This document shows, in pieces, positions 46,695-56,880 of a stretch of 64,000 nt of DNA. Location: contig JBHGNT010000010.1 in NCBI GenBank assembly GCA_043228905.1, forward strand, positions 1,364,001 through 1,428,000, in the 5' to 3' direction. Below the pieces are notes generated by a model. That model was not told where the DNA came from. It did no database searches and was given only the letters and a program-made list of their open reading frames with translations. Position 1 is the first letter of the stretch. Each line of letters opens with the position of its first letter. Origin of the DNA: Azolla caroliniana. Its lineage: Eukaryota; Polypodiophyta. A program made the position numbers and the translations under genes.

Positions 46695-47753
46695 CTAGAT
46701 GTAAACGGCCGTTTGGACCGCCTCCGCCCAGTAGAACTTGGGCATGCTCTTTCCCTCCAGCATTGCCCTAGCCGCGTCAATCAACGACCGATTCTTCCTT
46801 TTGGCCACACCGTTTTGTTGCGGTGTGTATCTGCAGCTGAATTCTCGCCGAATTCCTTTTTGTTGCAGATAGCTATTGAATTGGCCGGAAAAGTACTGTT
46901 TTCCGCCATCCGACCGTAGGCATTTGATCTTGCTCTCCGATTCCCGTTCCACCATCTTCTGGAGGCTCCGGAAACACTCGAAGACTTCGCTCTTCCGCTC
47001 AATGAGGTAGATCCATATATGCCGCGTGTAGTCATCGATGAAGGAGACGAAATATTGACCCCCACCAATGCTAACATTTTGTGCCGGTCCCCACACATCT
47101 GAATGGATAAGATCGAGCTTGTTACGACTTCGATTTCTTTCGGTGGGGAATGGAAGCCGGTGTTGCTTCCCGAGTTGGCAAGCTTCACAAATCTGGGCTC
47201 TCCGGCCGCTAAACTTCGGCAAACCGAAAACGACTTGTTCCGTTTGCAGGTCTTGAAGCCTCCGGTAGTTGACGTGGCCGATCCGCTTGTGCCACAGGTC
47301 GATATCCGACTCGACCTTCTGTCCTTTGGCGAACAATGCGGTGCCGACATCATTGGTGTTGAGGATAAACATCCTCCCATCTTTGCGCCCTTGTGCAATA
47401 ACTTCGCCCTCATCCTCAATGACGCACCCGAGGTGCGTAAACCGCACTTGCATCCCCTGATCGACGATCTCTCCGACCGACATCAGGTTCTTCGTGATCG
47501 TCGGAACATGTAATACATTCATCAGCTTCCCCCTCTGTCCGACGTGGCTCAAAGGGACTTCTCCGATGTGCACGATCGAGTGGGGAGTGTCGTCTCTGGT
47601 TTCGACAACTCCCGGTTGATCCGGCTTCTCCAAAGTGGAGAACCACTCCCCGTGGCTCGTCATGTGGTTCGATGCGCCGGAGTCAACGTACCACACTTCC
47701 TCCGATTTGGAAGTGGTCTTCTTCATTGAGTTTGCCTTGTGCTTCATCACCAA
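46695..47753 (-). CDS. Copia protease and integrase core
   Basis: Protease site VWYVDSGASNHMTSH is intact. Pre-integrase HKRIGHVNYRRLQDL and CEACQLGKQHRLPF follow. The core has IHSDVWGP (Asp 1) and LRSDGGKQYF (Asp 2). In NGVAKRKNR the third catalytic residue, normally Glu in VAERKNR, is Lys (GAA to AAA), at the expected DD35E spacing. The integrase is therefore predicted to be dead although the frame is open. Confidence 0.85.
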   Translation of the reverse strand: MVMKHKANSMKKTTSKSEEVWYVDSGASNHMTSHGEWFSTLEKPDQPGVVETRDDTPHSIVHIGEVPLSHVGQRGKLMNVLHVPTITKNLMSVGEIVDQGMQVRFTHLGCVIEDEGEVIAQGRKDGRMFILNTNDVGTALFAKGQKVESDIDLWHKRIGHVNYRRLQDLQTEQVVFGLPKFSGRRAQICEACQLGKQHRLPFPTERNRSRNKLDLIHSDVWGPAQNVSIGGGQYFVSFIDDYTRHIWIYLIERKSEVFECFRSLQKMVERESESKIKCLRSDGGKQYFSGQFNSYLQQKGIRREFSCRYTPQQNGVAKRKNRSLIDAARAMLEGKSMPKFYWAEAVQTAVYI

Positions 47754-47863
47754 GGCTGGCCCCTTACCGTTCTTGGATCCTCCCGATCCGTTTGCGTAGT
47801 GCGAGCTTTGCCGGCCTTCCTTACCGGTCTTGCCGGATCCGGATTTGTCCGAATCGGCATGCT

Positions 47864-48764
47864 TTCTCCAGCACTCGCTTTCCCTGTGGCCCTTTTTGCC
47901 ACAATACCAGCATTCTATAGCGGATTTGTCTTGTCGGCCTCCGGCACCACCTTGACTCCCTCTGCTTGTGGAAGTCCCAAAACTGCTGTCGGCACGCTCA
48001 CCGTGCCTTCATTCCTGCTCTTGCCGGCCGCCTCCATTGCGTGCCGACCTGCCTCATCCACCACGCCCGGGGGACCGATCCGCTCCCGTGTACAGAATCC
48101 AGCTGTCTGGGGATGCACTGGTAGATGCATTGGCGTGGTTCTCCTCTACAACAAGCATCGACTGTAAGTTGAAAAATGAGGGCGTATTCTCCCTTGTACA
48201 AACCGCAGTCCGGAAAGCTCTGAACTTGGACGCTAGGCCTCCAAGACAGACCAACGCCATCTCGTCTTCCTCTACGGTGACGTTAATAGAGGCAAGCGAG
48301 TCACAGATCCCTTTGATCCAGGCTCTGTAATCTGCCACCGACATGTTCTTCTATCGAACATTGCTCAACTCCTGTCTGAGTTGAGGCTTCCGGGCAGTGG
48401 TGCTTGTGGTGAAAACCTTTTTCAAGTTTCCCCAAGCATCCTTCGGTGTCTTGGCGTCACGGATATGGCTGAGCAGCTGGTCATCGACACTGGACGCGAA
48501 GCAGTACATCACCCTGCTTGCCGCCTGTTCCCACACTGGGAAGTCCTTGTGTGTCGTCTCCGGTGCTGAGTCGTTCACTCCGTCGACATAACTCCAGTAG
48601 CCATGCCCAAGCAGGTACTGGTGCATCTTGTATGACGAAGATGCGTAGTTGGTTCTCTCGAGCTTCTCCACCGGGAGCGACGTAGCCATACCTCTGTCCA
48701 TTTCTCCTTTTGTGTCTGCTTTTCGATCTGTTAGGGTTTCCTTCACAAGTGTAGATGTCTGCAA
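47864..48764 (-). pseudogene. Copia gag with zinc knuckle
   Basis: Starts near MDRGMATSLPVEKLERTNYA (48700). UBN2 body DAWGNLKKVFTTSTTARKPQL; one stop near 48346, then MSVADYRAWIKGICDSLASI. A shift near 48060 leads to the nucleocapsid CWYCGKKGHRESEC (C-x2-C-x4-H-x4-C, about 47911-47870). Only two breaks separate it from an open gag. Confidence 0.8.
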
Positions 48765-48784
48765 CAGAGGTTCTCAACCCATGC

Positions 48785-48796
48785 GCTCTGATACCA
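48785..48796 (-). promoter_or_regulatory. Primer-binding site (initiator tRNA-Met)
   Basis: Minus-strand TGGTATCAGAGC abuts the 5' LTR. Confidence 0.95.
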
Positions 48797-48863
48797 TGTA
48801 AAAGATTGCTTGCGGAAGCGTTAGAAAGAACAATACAGAGAGAGAGAGAGAGAGAGAGTACGC

Positions 48864-48907
<44 letters not shown>

Positions 48908-49244
48908 AAGACACACTATTTTTCAAAATTATATGAATACTCTGTGCTCTGTATCTACAACGCGCTCATCAGCGCTATTTATACAAGTCCACACGGGATT
49001 GTTAGAAGTACGGTGTACTTCAATGCTCACACGAGCATCTAACACTAACTACGAGACTATAACTGCCTAGTAGTCTAACCTATACTAGGCTTCCGGTTAC
49101 GGATTGGATCCGGCATACCGGCTCCCCAACTCACCGGTCCTTACTGCTTACCGGCTCGGTTGCTTACCGGCATACCGATTCATCTCGCTTACCGGCTCAG
49201 GCTTATTCAGCCGATCCGGCTCCGGTTGAGCTTGCCGCTCAACA
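48797..49244 (-). repeat. 5' LTR of Copia 43189
   Basis: Plus-strand TGTAAAAGATTGC to GCCGCTCAACA. It has two shorter GA runs instead of the long one in the other LTR. Confidence 0.95.
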
Positions 49245-50105
49245 CACATGAATGTGCATGTGTAATTTGTGTTTAGGTGTTCATTACACAAATATATAAA
49301 ATAAGCCTAAGGCATACAATGAGGTGCAAGTAAGGTTTTGAACCTTACATACCTCTAAGATAGGAGGCAATTGACATACCATTAGACTAGGTTATTTCCT
49401 TTAAAACTTGTTTTCTTCATTGTACTTTTCACACGAACAGCTGGTACATGAGAGCTTGGATGAGGTACATGGTTATCATGCATTGCATGTGATGCATGAG
49501 CGCCAAATGGCAATCATGCATTGTATGCATCTAATACACCCTCACATGCACATATGCATGGCGGCATCTATATAAGAAGGAGAGGAAGGGAAAGGAAATC
49601 AAGTAATGTATGCAATCAATAATAATTAATAAATCTTAGTTATCTCATTGGCAATGTGTCTTGTATCTCAACTTTGAAGTCAAAAGTTCAAACCGGGAAT
49701 TCGTCCTGTCTGTATGTATCTATCAATCTATCTTTAATAATTTTCGCATGTGCTAGTCCTTCCGCCGTTCCATTGTCTTGAATGATCCTTTCAATCCTCC
49801 ATCACCACTTGCGGATAGAGGTCGGTGCTTGTCTGTGCACGTGTAACGCGCACATCGCAACGTTTGGCACATGTGTCACATGCTTCAACACATCTTTGAG
49901 GTGCGGTAAATATATATATATGTTTTTTCTCTCTCTCTCTCTCTCAGTCAACCCACACAGGCATCTTCGACAAAAAGCAGGACCCGATTGTAAACCCAAA
50001 CAACGGTTGATTCCTTACAAGCACAAGGCACCCGATCCATCCTCCTTGGTCAAAGACCCCGGTGGTCCCGTTCGACCGACCCGCAGGCGTGGATCTCCAT
50101 GACAA
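49245..50105 (+). repeat. LTR of family Y, copy 2, 3' part
   Basis: Continues 43075-43188. It includes CATGCATTG-rich repeats, a TATATAAG box (about 49570), two B-box-like motifs (GTTCAAACC near 49690, and an inverted one near 49340) and the end GGATCTCCATGACA. It matches LTR Y4 at 53460-53940 closely. Confidence 0.75.
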
Positions 50106-50819
50106 CGGCCCTCACTGAGAACTAGATCACGAACATGCATGAGTGACCATGTGCAGAACTCAATGGGAACGGAACAACAACAAATGAAGGAGTGTAGGTG
50201 AAGCGGTCGACTCGACTTCTTCTATCATGAGTGGGTAAATAGTCGAGGTTGACCCAAAACATGGCACAAACAATAGTGCTAGTGAGAAACTGACGCGATC
50301 CTCACCAGGAAAGTGAGCGGTTGTGACCCCCATCGGAACTAGAAGGTAAGCGATTGAAATCGCGCCTCGTCTAAAGAAAGTAGAGCGAAATGTAGACCAA
50401 AATGGAAATGAAGTGCAAGCGAACAATGACTCAATCCTCACCAAGAGGAAAGTGAGCGGTTGTAACCACCACCGGAACTGGGAAGGTGAGCGATTGAAAT
50501 CGATCCTCGCCAAATGAAAGTGGAGTGAAACTTGAACTGAAATGAAAATGAAGTGCAAACGAGTAATGATTCGACCCCCCTAGGAAAGTCAGCGGTTGTA
50601 ACCCCCACGGGAATTGTGAAGGTGAGCAATCGAAATCAAACGATGCAATCCTAATCTTAGATAAGATGACGGGAATGCATTCAACTATAATTGTAATATG
50701 CTTCATTGTACATAATGTGTAATTCGAATCCAACTTAACAAATTTAGAAATGCAATTTTTTTACTATATTTGTCTCTAAATCTTAGAAAGATTGCTATGT
50801 CGATTTTGTAAATAGGATT
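50106..50819. repeat. Non-coding internal region with about 137-bp tandem repeats
   Basis: Three units, near 50295, 50434 and 50573, each with AGGAAAGTGAGCGGTTGT and GAAGGTGAGCGATTGAAATCG. No coding potential. 50640-50819 is AT-rich with nothing recognised. Confidence 0.75.
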
Positions 50820-51965
50820 TTTGGATTAATTAGGATGCCAGCATGGATCTGGAGATTGAATAGTTGGATGTCAAGACCACATTCTTGCACGGGGAGCTGG
50901 ATGAAGAAAGCTACATGTAGTAGTCGGAAGGCTTTGAGGAGAAAGGGAAAGAGAACATGGTGTGTCAACTGAAGAGAAGCTTGTATGGTTTGAAACAAGC
51001 TCCACGCCAGTGGTACAAGAAGTTCGAATCCTTCAAACGTGGAACATGGGTTCTAGAAAACACAGGGGGAAAACACAGGCGGACCACTGTATGTCCGTCA
51101 AAAGGTACAATGAAAGTGACTTCTTGATTCTCTTATTATATGTTGACGACATGTTGATAGTCAGTCAAGATACAAGGAAGATCGAAAGCTTGAAGAAAGC
51201 TCTAGGCAAATCGTTTGCCATGAAAGATATTGGACCGGCAAAGCAGATCTTAGGGATGCACATAGTTCAAGATAGAACTAAGAAAGTGTTGTGGATGTCA
51301 CAAGAGAAATACGTAACTAAGATCCCAGAAAGATTCAACATATTGGAAGCAAAGCCGATCGGTTTTATGCTGCGACTAACTGCAAGTTAAATGCAAAGCA
51401 ATACCCGAGAGGAGAGAAAGAAAAGGCTGAGATGAGGAAAGTACCATATGCCTTAGCCTTCGGTAGCCTAATGTATGCTATGTTCTGCATGAGACCAGGC
51501 ATAACTTTTGTTGTGGGAATAGCAAGCCGATACATGAGTAATCCAGGACGAGAACACTTGGCAGCGGTGAAATGGATACTCAGGTACTTAAAAGGCACCT
51601 TGGGTGTGTGTCTTCAGTATGGTGTCGCAAAACCCATGCTTGAAAGGTTTATAGACTCAGACATGTCAGGGGATGTAGACTCAAGCTCATCCAGGTCAGG
51701 GTACGTCATGAACTATGCACGGGGAGTAGTGTCGTGGTAGTAACGACTACAGAAGTCTGTGGCCTTGTCGACCACAGAGGCAGAGTACATGGCAGCGGTA
51801 GAGGTTGGCAAAGAGCTGATTTGGATGAGAAACTTTCTCAGCGAGTTGGGGATGAAGCAAAGGGATTTCTTGCTTCATTGTGACAGCCAGAGTGCCATAC
51901 ATCTAGCCAAGAATGTTGCATACCACTCCCGGTCCAAGCACATAAAGAGAAGGTATCACTGGCTG
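50820..51965 (+). pseudogene. Copia E fragment: reverse transcriptase and RNase H
   Basis: [53 protein letters not shown] (about 51120-51170), MKDIGPAKQILGM, then RNase H YAFALGSLMYAM-like sequence, STTEAEYMAAVEVGKELIWM, LHCDSQSAIHLAKN and SKHIKRRYHWL. It is closer to the TNT1/Tork type than the other Copias here. Both ends are lost: the right end stops at 51965, where the DUF7869 fragment starts. Stops occur near 50857, 50929 and 51388. Confidence 0.85.
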
Positions 51966-52554
51966 TAGGAGAAAATCCACCATTTCATAAAGTTGGAAAG
52001 TCGCCACATTTAGGCTCTAATCCAAAAGTTACAAAGTTTATTTTCTCGGAAAAAAAAACAAATAATGTATTTTATAACAATCAATCTTCATACGAAGTGA
52101 CATATTTCCAAACATAACCTTTATGTCATTCAAGTATTACAAGCTGTGATTTTATTGCAATTTGATACCAAAATTACATTCAAGAGTTTAGGATTTACAG
52201 AAATCACTCCTTTCATGATCAAGAATCGCTACTATAACTAATATACAAGGTTGATTGTTCCTCGTCATCTTCAAAGGTACCTATCAAAGCATTGTCCTCA
52301 TGTAAAACCAAATGGTGTGATTCCAAATTATGTGTTGAGGATCTTGTTCTCCTTCGACTTGAGACCCGCTGTAGAATCAATAATTTCTCCTTTATTATAT
52401 CTATTGTTGACTTCCTCAAATGTCCAGCTTTTGCTTGAGCAAAGTCGTAAACAATAATATCCACCTACCTAATGTCACGGCATGATGTGTTAGGAATGTT
52501 TCTTTTACTCTTTCTATTTCCCCTTGACCTTGGACATTCCATCATCTCTAACGC
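51966..52554 (-). pseudogene. Second DUF7869-like fragment (3' end)
   Basis: The minus frame 52464-52219 (MDIIVYDFAQAKAGHLRKST..., NLESHHLVLHEDNALIG, YISYSS) matches 1079-831 along its length. Homology extends to the shared edge GGAGAAAATCCACCATTT (51968-51985) and stops at 52554, where LTR Y3 begins. It lies directly against the Copia E RNase H. Confidence 0.75.
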
Positions 52555-53301
52555 TGTCGTGAAGATTTTCGGCAACAATGTGAAAATCGCGTTGAGCAGA
52601 CATAATCGAGAAGGTGCAATGTGCACACATGTGAAAGGGGTGATGGTTACACGTGTACACTAGTATGTTGTAAATAGGAGCTAAATGAGAATCGTAAAAG
52701 AACGGCTAGATGTAAGGTTAAACATGTGCACCTATGATGTGGACTTACTTGCACATTACACAAACACTTGTAAATATGAAAGTATTCATGCCTAGGGCCT
52801 AGTGGCATTTTTGTGTATAGAGAGGGGTGCAAGTAGAGTTTTGAATCTTGCACCTCAAAGATAGGAAACATTTGACTTACCATTAGGGCCACTATCAAGT
52901 GCTTTAAATTTTATGTGTTTTCTTTTCATATTCAAATTACATAGAAAACAACCATACAAAACCGTGTGCAGCAAGCCATGGTTCTAAGCCCATGGTTTTG
53001 TGCATGCCACAAGGAAAACCGTGCGCACGTTTTGTGCATGTTAGAAGCATGGACAGATCTATAAAAACCCCTAGTAGGGCTTGTGTAAGGGGGGCTCAAT
53101 TTGGAGATAATCATCATCAATAATATTATAATACTTTTCTTATTCTTCGTCTCATCTAACTTCTTCTCACGACTTGAACAAATTTAATCCAATCTTACAT
53201 TCATCGCCGTCTTTTCGCTAATTTCACAAACGTCCTCCTTGGTCCAAGACCTCGGTGGTCCCGCTTGAGCGAAGCACGCACGAACGTGAATTTTCATGAC
53301 A
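52555..53301 (+). repeat. LTR of family Y, copy 3
   Basis: TGTCGTGAAGATTTTCGG to GAATTTTCATGACA; the ends are short inverted repeats (TGTCGTGAA / TTCATGACA). TATAAAAACC box near 53060. Its middle differs from copies 2 and 4, so it is a subfamily. Confidence 0.75.
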
Positions 53302-53308
53302 TGCACGT

Positions 53309-53970
53309 TGTCGTGAAGATTTTTAAGCAAAGGTGTGAAAATCGCATGGAACGGAGAAAATTGAGAAGGTGCAATGTGCACATGAATGAATGGGACAATG
53401 GTTACACTTGTACATTAGCATGTTGTAAATATGAAAGAAATGAGCACCCCTAAGGCCTAGTAGCATTTTCGTGCATACCAAAGGGTGCAAGTAAGGTTTG
53501 AACCTTGCACCTCCAAGTTAAGACACAATTGACTTAACATTAGGCTAAGTCGTTACTTGTTGTACTTTCATCATTATATTTTTCACATGTAAATGCTCAT
53601 ACATGAGAGCTTGAATGAGTGACATGCTCATCATGCATCACATGCAATGCATGAGCACCAAATGGCAATCATGCATTGCATGCATCTCATGCATTGTATG
53701 CATGTCTTACACCCTCACATGCATCATATGCATGGGGGCATCAATATAAGAAAGGAAGGAAGGGAAAAGGGGCTAGGATCAATCTACGCATCAATCAAGC
53801 TATGTATTGAATCAACATCTTAATATTAAAAGACCTACTTATCTTATTGGTGACTTGTCTTGTTTCTCAACATTGATGTCAAGGGTTCAAACCCGGAATT
53901 GGAATTTCCATCCATCTATATATCTATCTTAAACACTTCCTCAATCTCCGTCTCTCTCTCTCTCTCTCTC
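53309..53970 (+). repeat. LTR of family Y, copy 4, truncated
   Basis: Starts TGTCGTGAAGATTTTT seven bases after copy 3 ends. It shares B-box-like motifs (GGTTCAAACCC at 53884, inverted copy near 53490), CATGCAT-rich block and TATAAG box with copy 2. It is cut after a CT run near 53970. Confidence 0.75.
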
Positions 53971-53984
53971 TCGTTTCACTCCAG

Positions 53985-55688
53985 ACATAATTGTTTACAT
54001 TCTATAGCTCATTGGAAAGCTCTTTTAGAGAGCTTTCTAAGGAATGTTCATTTACTGAATTCCGTTACCGTGGCGAGAAGTTATGAGCATTTTCGTCCGC
54101 ATCCATCTTTGCCCCACGGCTCCTCAAACGCAAGGTAGATTTTGAAGCCCTAAATCAAGTAAAGGTACATTCTCTCTCTCCCTCTCTCTCTTCTTGTAGG
54201 GTTTGGTCCTACAACGACACACACTCGTAAGGCCTCCTCAAAGTTCGGGAGTATGATTGATAATGAACCAAAATCACCAACAAATGTTGATTCCAATGTA
54301 ATAAACACAATGGACAAAATGCTTATGAGTCACTTGATTTCTCTTCAAGAAACCATAAACAAGCAAGGTGAAGAGATTAGGATGTTAATGAAAGAGAATG
54401 CTAAGATCCAAACTATTGCAATTGAGAATGAAATTCTTAAGAAAGTGGTTGCAAAACTTGAAGAAGAGATTTAGGAATGTAAAAGAGCTTCTTTCGAAAC
54501 AAATGAGCGCCTTAATAAGATTGAGTTAAAGGAAGCATTAAAAGAATAAAAATTAGACACGATGAGGTGGGATGTAAGTGAGATGAAAAATGTATGTACA
54601 ACGAAATCATGGGCCGATGTATGTGGTGGGGATGGGGTATCAAACTCATCTAATATGCATGTGATGCATCAAGAGAAGAATATAGAAAGCATAGATGCCC
54701 AAGAATTGAAAGAGCGTGAACGAAGATCAAAGAACATTGTTATCCGTGGGATTAAAGAGGAGAGTATGGAAACACCTGCTTCCCTTGGAAAGGCCATTGG
54801 TGATTTTTTTAGCATGCATTATGGGATGTCGGATGTGAATGTATATGGGGCACACCGAGTTGGGAAACATAGTGTTACTCGCTCTGGAAAAAGGCCCATT
54901 GTATGCACAATGACGGATGATACAAAGCAGCAGATCATAGTCGAAAATAGTTGGGTATACCTCAAAGGTACGCAATGCTTTGTGAGTGAAGATCGTACTA
55001 TCTCACAACAAAATGCTTGTTGTAAAGCATATGAAGAAAGATTAAAAAATAAGGTTAAGGATGTGCTTAAATATGGAAATGTAGGCAAATAGGGACACAT
55101 GAGCTATGAGACTAAACCACGTCTTTTACGACTATGTTTTTGGAATTGCAATGGATACCCATGGAATGCGGGATTCGTCATAGAGGAGTTCATCGATGAC
55201 TCGGATATCACACTTCTTGTTGAAACATGGGAGCATGATACTCAAAGGATTCAAGGTTTAGGAAACTATAATGTACACTCTTTGATATGGGAGAAAAATT
55301 CAAGACAAAGAAGAGGACAAGGAGGGGTGGCATGTTTGATTAAGAAGGAAATAGAGAAATACGTGTCAATCATTAAAAATGATGAACATAAATGCTACAT
55401 ATGGCTCAAAATAGAAACACCTAATGATTTGCCCACTTTTGTCGTTGAATGTTACATTCCTCATCAAGATTCTAACTTCTATGGTTGTTTGGATAAAGAT
55501 CAACCTTTTGCGAATCTAGAAGATGATATTGCTTATTTCAAATCCAAAGGGGAAGTTATTGTCTTTGGTGACATGAATGCTCGTACAAGAAGTTTCCAAC
55601 TTGATTCACAAGAATCTTTCATGCCACATATCTCAAGGATGCAAGAGGATATGCAAATGTATAGTCGATCTTCTAGCGATGAAAAAGA
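53985..55688 (+). mobile_element. 5' half of a LINE with RRM-type ORF1
   Basis: A leader (53985-54252), ORF1 (54253-55092) and the start of ORF2 (55099-55688). RT is missing because the sequence switches to Copia D. It may belong to the same family as the 3'-half LINE at 26346-29135, since no parts overlap to test this. Confidence 0.7.
54253..55092 (+). pseudogene. LINE ORF1: coiled coil plus RRM-like RNA-binding protein
   Basis: The first piece (54253-54474) is a coiled coil (SLQETINKQGEEIRMLMKEN). After two stops (54472, 54547), 54562-55092 gives ERRSKNIVIRGIKEE, a VYGAHRVGK strand, RPIVCTMTDDTKQQIIVENS and a basic end. This coiled coil + RRM-like + C-terminal layout resembles L1 ORF1p/Transposase_22 proteins of animals and non-seed plants, unlike the zinc-knuckle ORF1 at 8390-9721. 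It would coat element RNA. Confidence 0.65.
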
Positions 55689-55785
55689 TCCGGTTAGCGA
55701 GGCCGAGATGCCTCCAGATGAGCCTGAAATCGGGCCCCACGAAGAGAGTCCGGTTTCATTTCGATTAAGCGGACCGAATGAATGA
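55099..55785 (+). CDS. Chimeric ORF: LINE endonuclease joined to Copia linker
   Basis: 228 codons. Residues 1-196 are an AP-type endonuclease: LCFWNCNGYPWN (the N of the metal site), LLVETWEHD (catalytic E), VFGDMNART. Its C-terminal histidine motif (SDH) is missing. Near codon 197 (SRSSSDEKD) it passes in frame into the Copia D linker, ESPVSFRLSGPNE, and stops. ORF2 begins seven bases after ORF1 ends. The product is not expected to be an active nuclease. Confidence 0.75.
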   Translation: MSYETKPRLLRLCFWNCNGYPWNAGFVIEEFIDDSDITLLVETWEHDTQRIQGLGNYNVHSLIWEKNSRQRRGQGGVACLIKKEIEKYVSIIKNDEHKCYIWLKIETPNDLPTFVVECYIPHQDSNFYGCLDKDQPFANLEDDIAYFKSKGEVIVFGDMNARTRSFQLDSQESFMPHISRMQEDMQMYSRSSSDEKDPVSEAEMPPDEPEIGPHEESPVSFRLSGPNE

Positions 55786-55788
55786 CTG

Positions 55789-56880
55789 AGTCGGTTCGAC
55801 CAGTCCGATGAAGAGTCAGCGAGTAGTGGAGACTCGGCCGTGCATTCCCTGCGTAGGAAGCTGAGGAGACGACTTACGCGCAAAGAAAAAGGGAAGAAGA
55901 AGGTGTCGGATTACGGCACGGATAGGAACGAGTCGGATCTACGCGAGTCCGACTCCGAGGGAAGTGATGACGGGCCTTCGAGAGCAAAGTTTGCATCGGC
56001 TAAGAAAGCCTCAACATTGGCTAAGAAAGCCTCAACATCGGCTAATGAGCAATTACGTTGATCAACCCGCTAGAAGAACCCAGTTGTGTGGTTCGGTTAT
56101 AATGAGTACATGGCGCATGACTATGCGTACATGACTCGTGTTGCGGATGTGCGTGAGCCAGAGAGCTATGCAGAAGCGGCGAAGGATGCGAATTGGTGCG
56201 CCGCAATGGAGGAAGAGATAGGCACATTAGCGGAAAATGAAACCTGGGACCTGGTTGACGCACCGAAGGGTGTGAAGCCGATTGAATGCAGGTGGGTGTA
56301 CAAGGTCAAGTACAACACCGACGACTCGGTCAACCGATACAAGGCCTGATGAGTAGTGAAAGGCTACGCGCAAAAACACGACATCAACTACGATGAGACG
56401 ATTGCGACGGTCGCGAAGATGACAATCGTCCGTGTTTTGCTCGCGGTAGCTGCTGCAAAGGGTTGGCACTTACATCAGATGGATGTAAAGAATGCATTCT
56501 TGCAAGGTGAGCTTGAGGAATAGGTGTACATGGTCCAGCCCCCCGGATTTCACTCTGGAACGAACACCTCGGCGGTGTGTTGATTGAAGAAGTCCCTTTA
56601 CGGCCTGAAGCAAGCCCCACGTGCCTAGAATGCGAAAATCACGCAGCAACTGCGTCAGATGGGCTTTGCGACGTCGAAATCAGACTCCTCACTATTCATC
56701 CGGAAAGGTCGACTCGGGCCGGTTAGTATTCTACTTTATGTTGATGACTTGGTCATCACTAGCGCCGACCTAAATGACATCAATCGCGTGAAGCTCCAAC
56801 TTGCAGCATCATTCGACATTACTTCCTCGGGATCGAAGTGATTCGCACCCCCGAAGGCATACTGATTAGCCAATGACATT
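55789..56880 (+). pseudogene. Copia D linker and reverse transcriptase
   Basis: ESASSGDSAVHSLRRKL, YNEYMAHDYAYMTRVADVREPES, ECRWVYKVKYNTDDSVNRYKA, then stops. [44 protein letters not shown] near 56740. FDI joins TSSGSK: a short deletion between two CAT triplets removed MKDFG...YFLG and shifted the frame. Confidence 0.85.

Larger units (their letters stand above)
43189..49244 (-). mobile_element. Ty1/Copia retrotransposon, near full length, recent
   Basis: 6,056 bp on the minus strand with both LTRs (43189-43668 and 48797-49244). The target duplication CACAT is perfect (43184-43188, 49245-49249). The primer site GCTCTGATACCA (plus strand 48785-48796) and a purine tract (sense TTGAGGGGGAG) touch the LTRs. 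LTRs differ at about a dozen of roughly 365 aligned bases outside the GA run, nearly all transitions. Coding order is gag, protease, integrase, RT, RNase H, then a charged tail. It is inserted in LTR Y2. Confidence 0.95.

Noticed and set aside
47068-48591. Plus-strand frames opposite the Copia 43189 proteins
   Set aside because: Shadows of the real minus-strand gag and integrase frames.
42045-53900. tRNA genes at B-box-like motifs (42045, 49690, 53884)
   Set aside because: A T-arm or B box is present, but no acceptor, D and anticodon arms fold around it.
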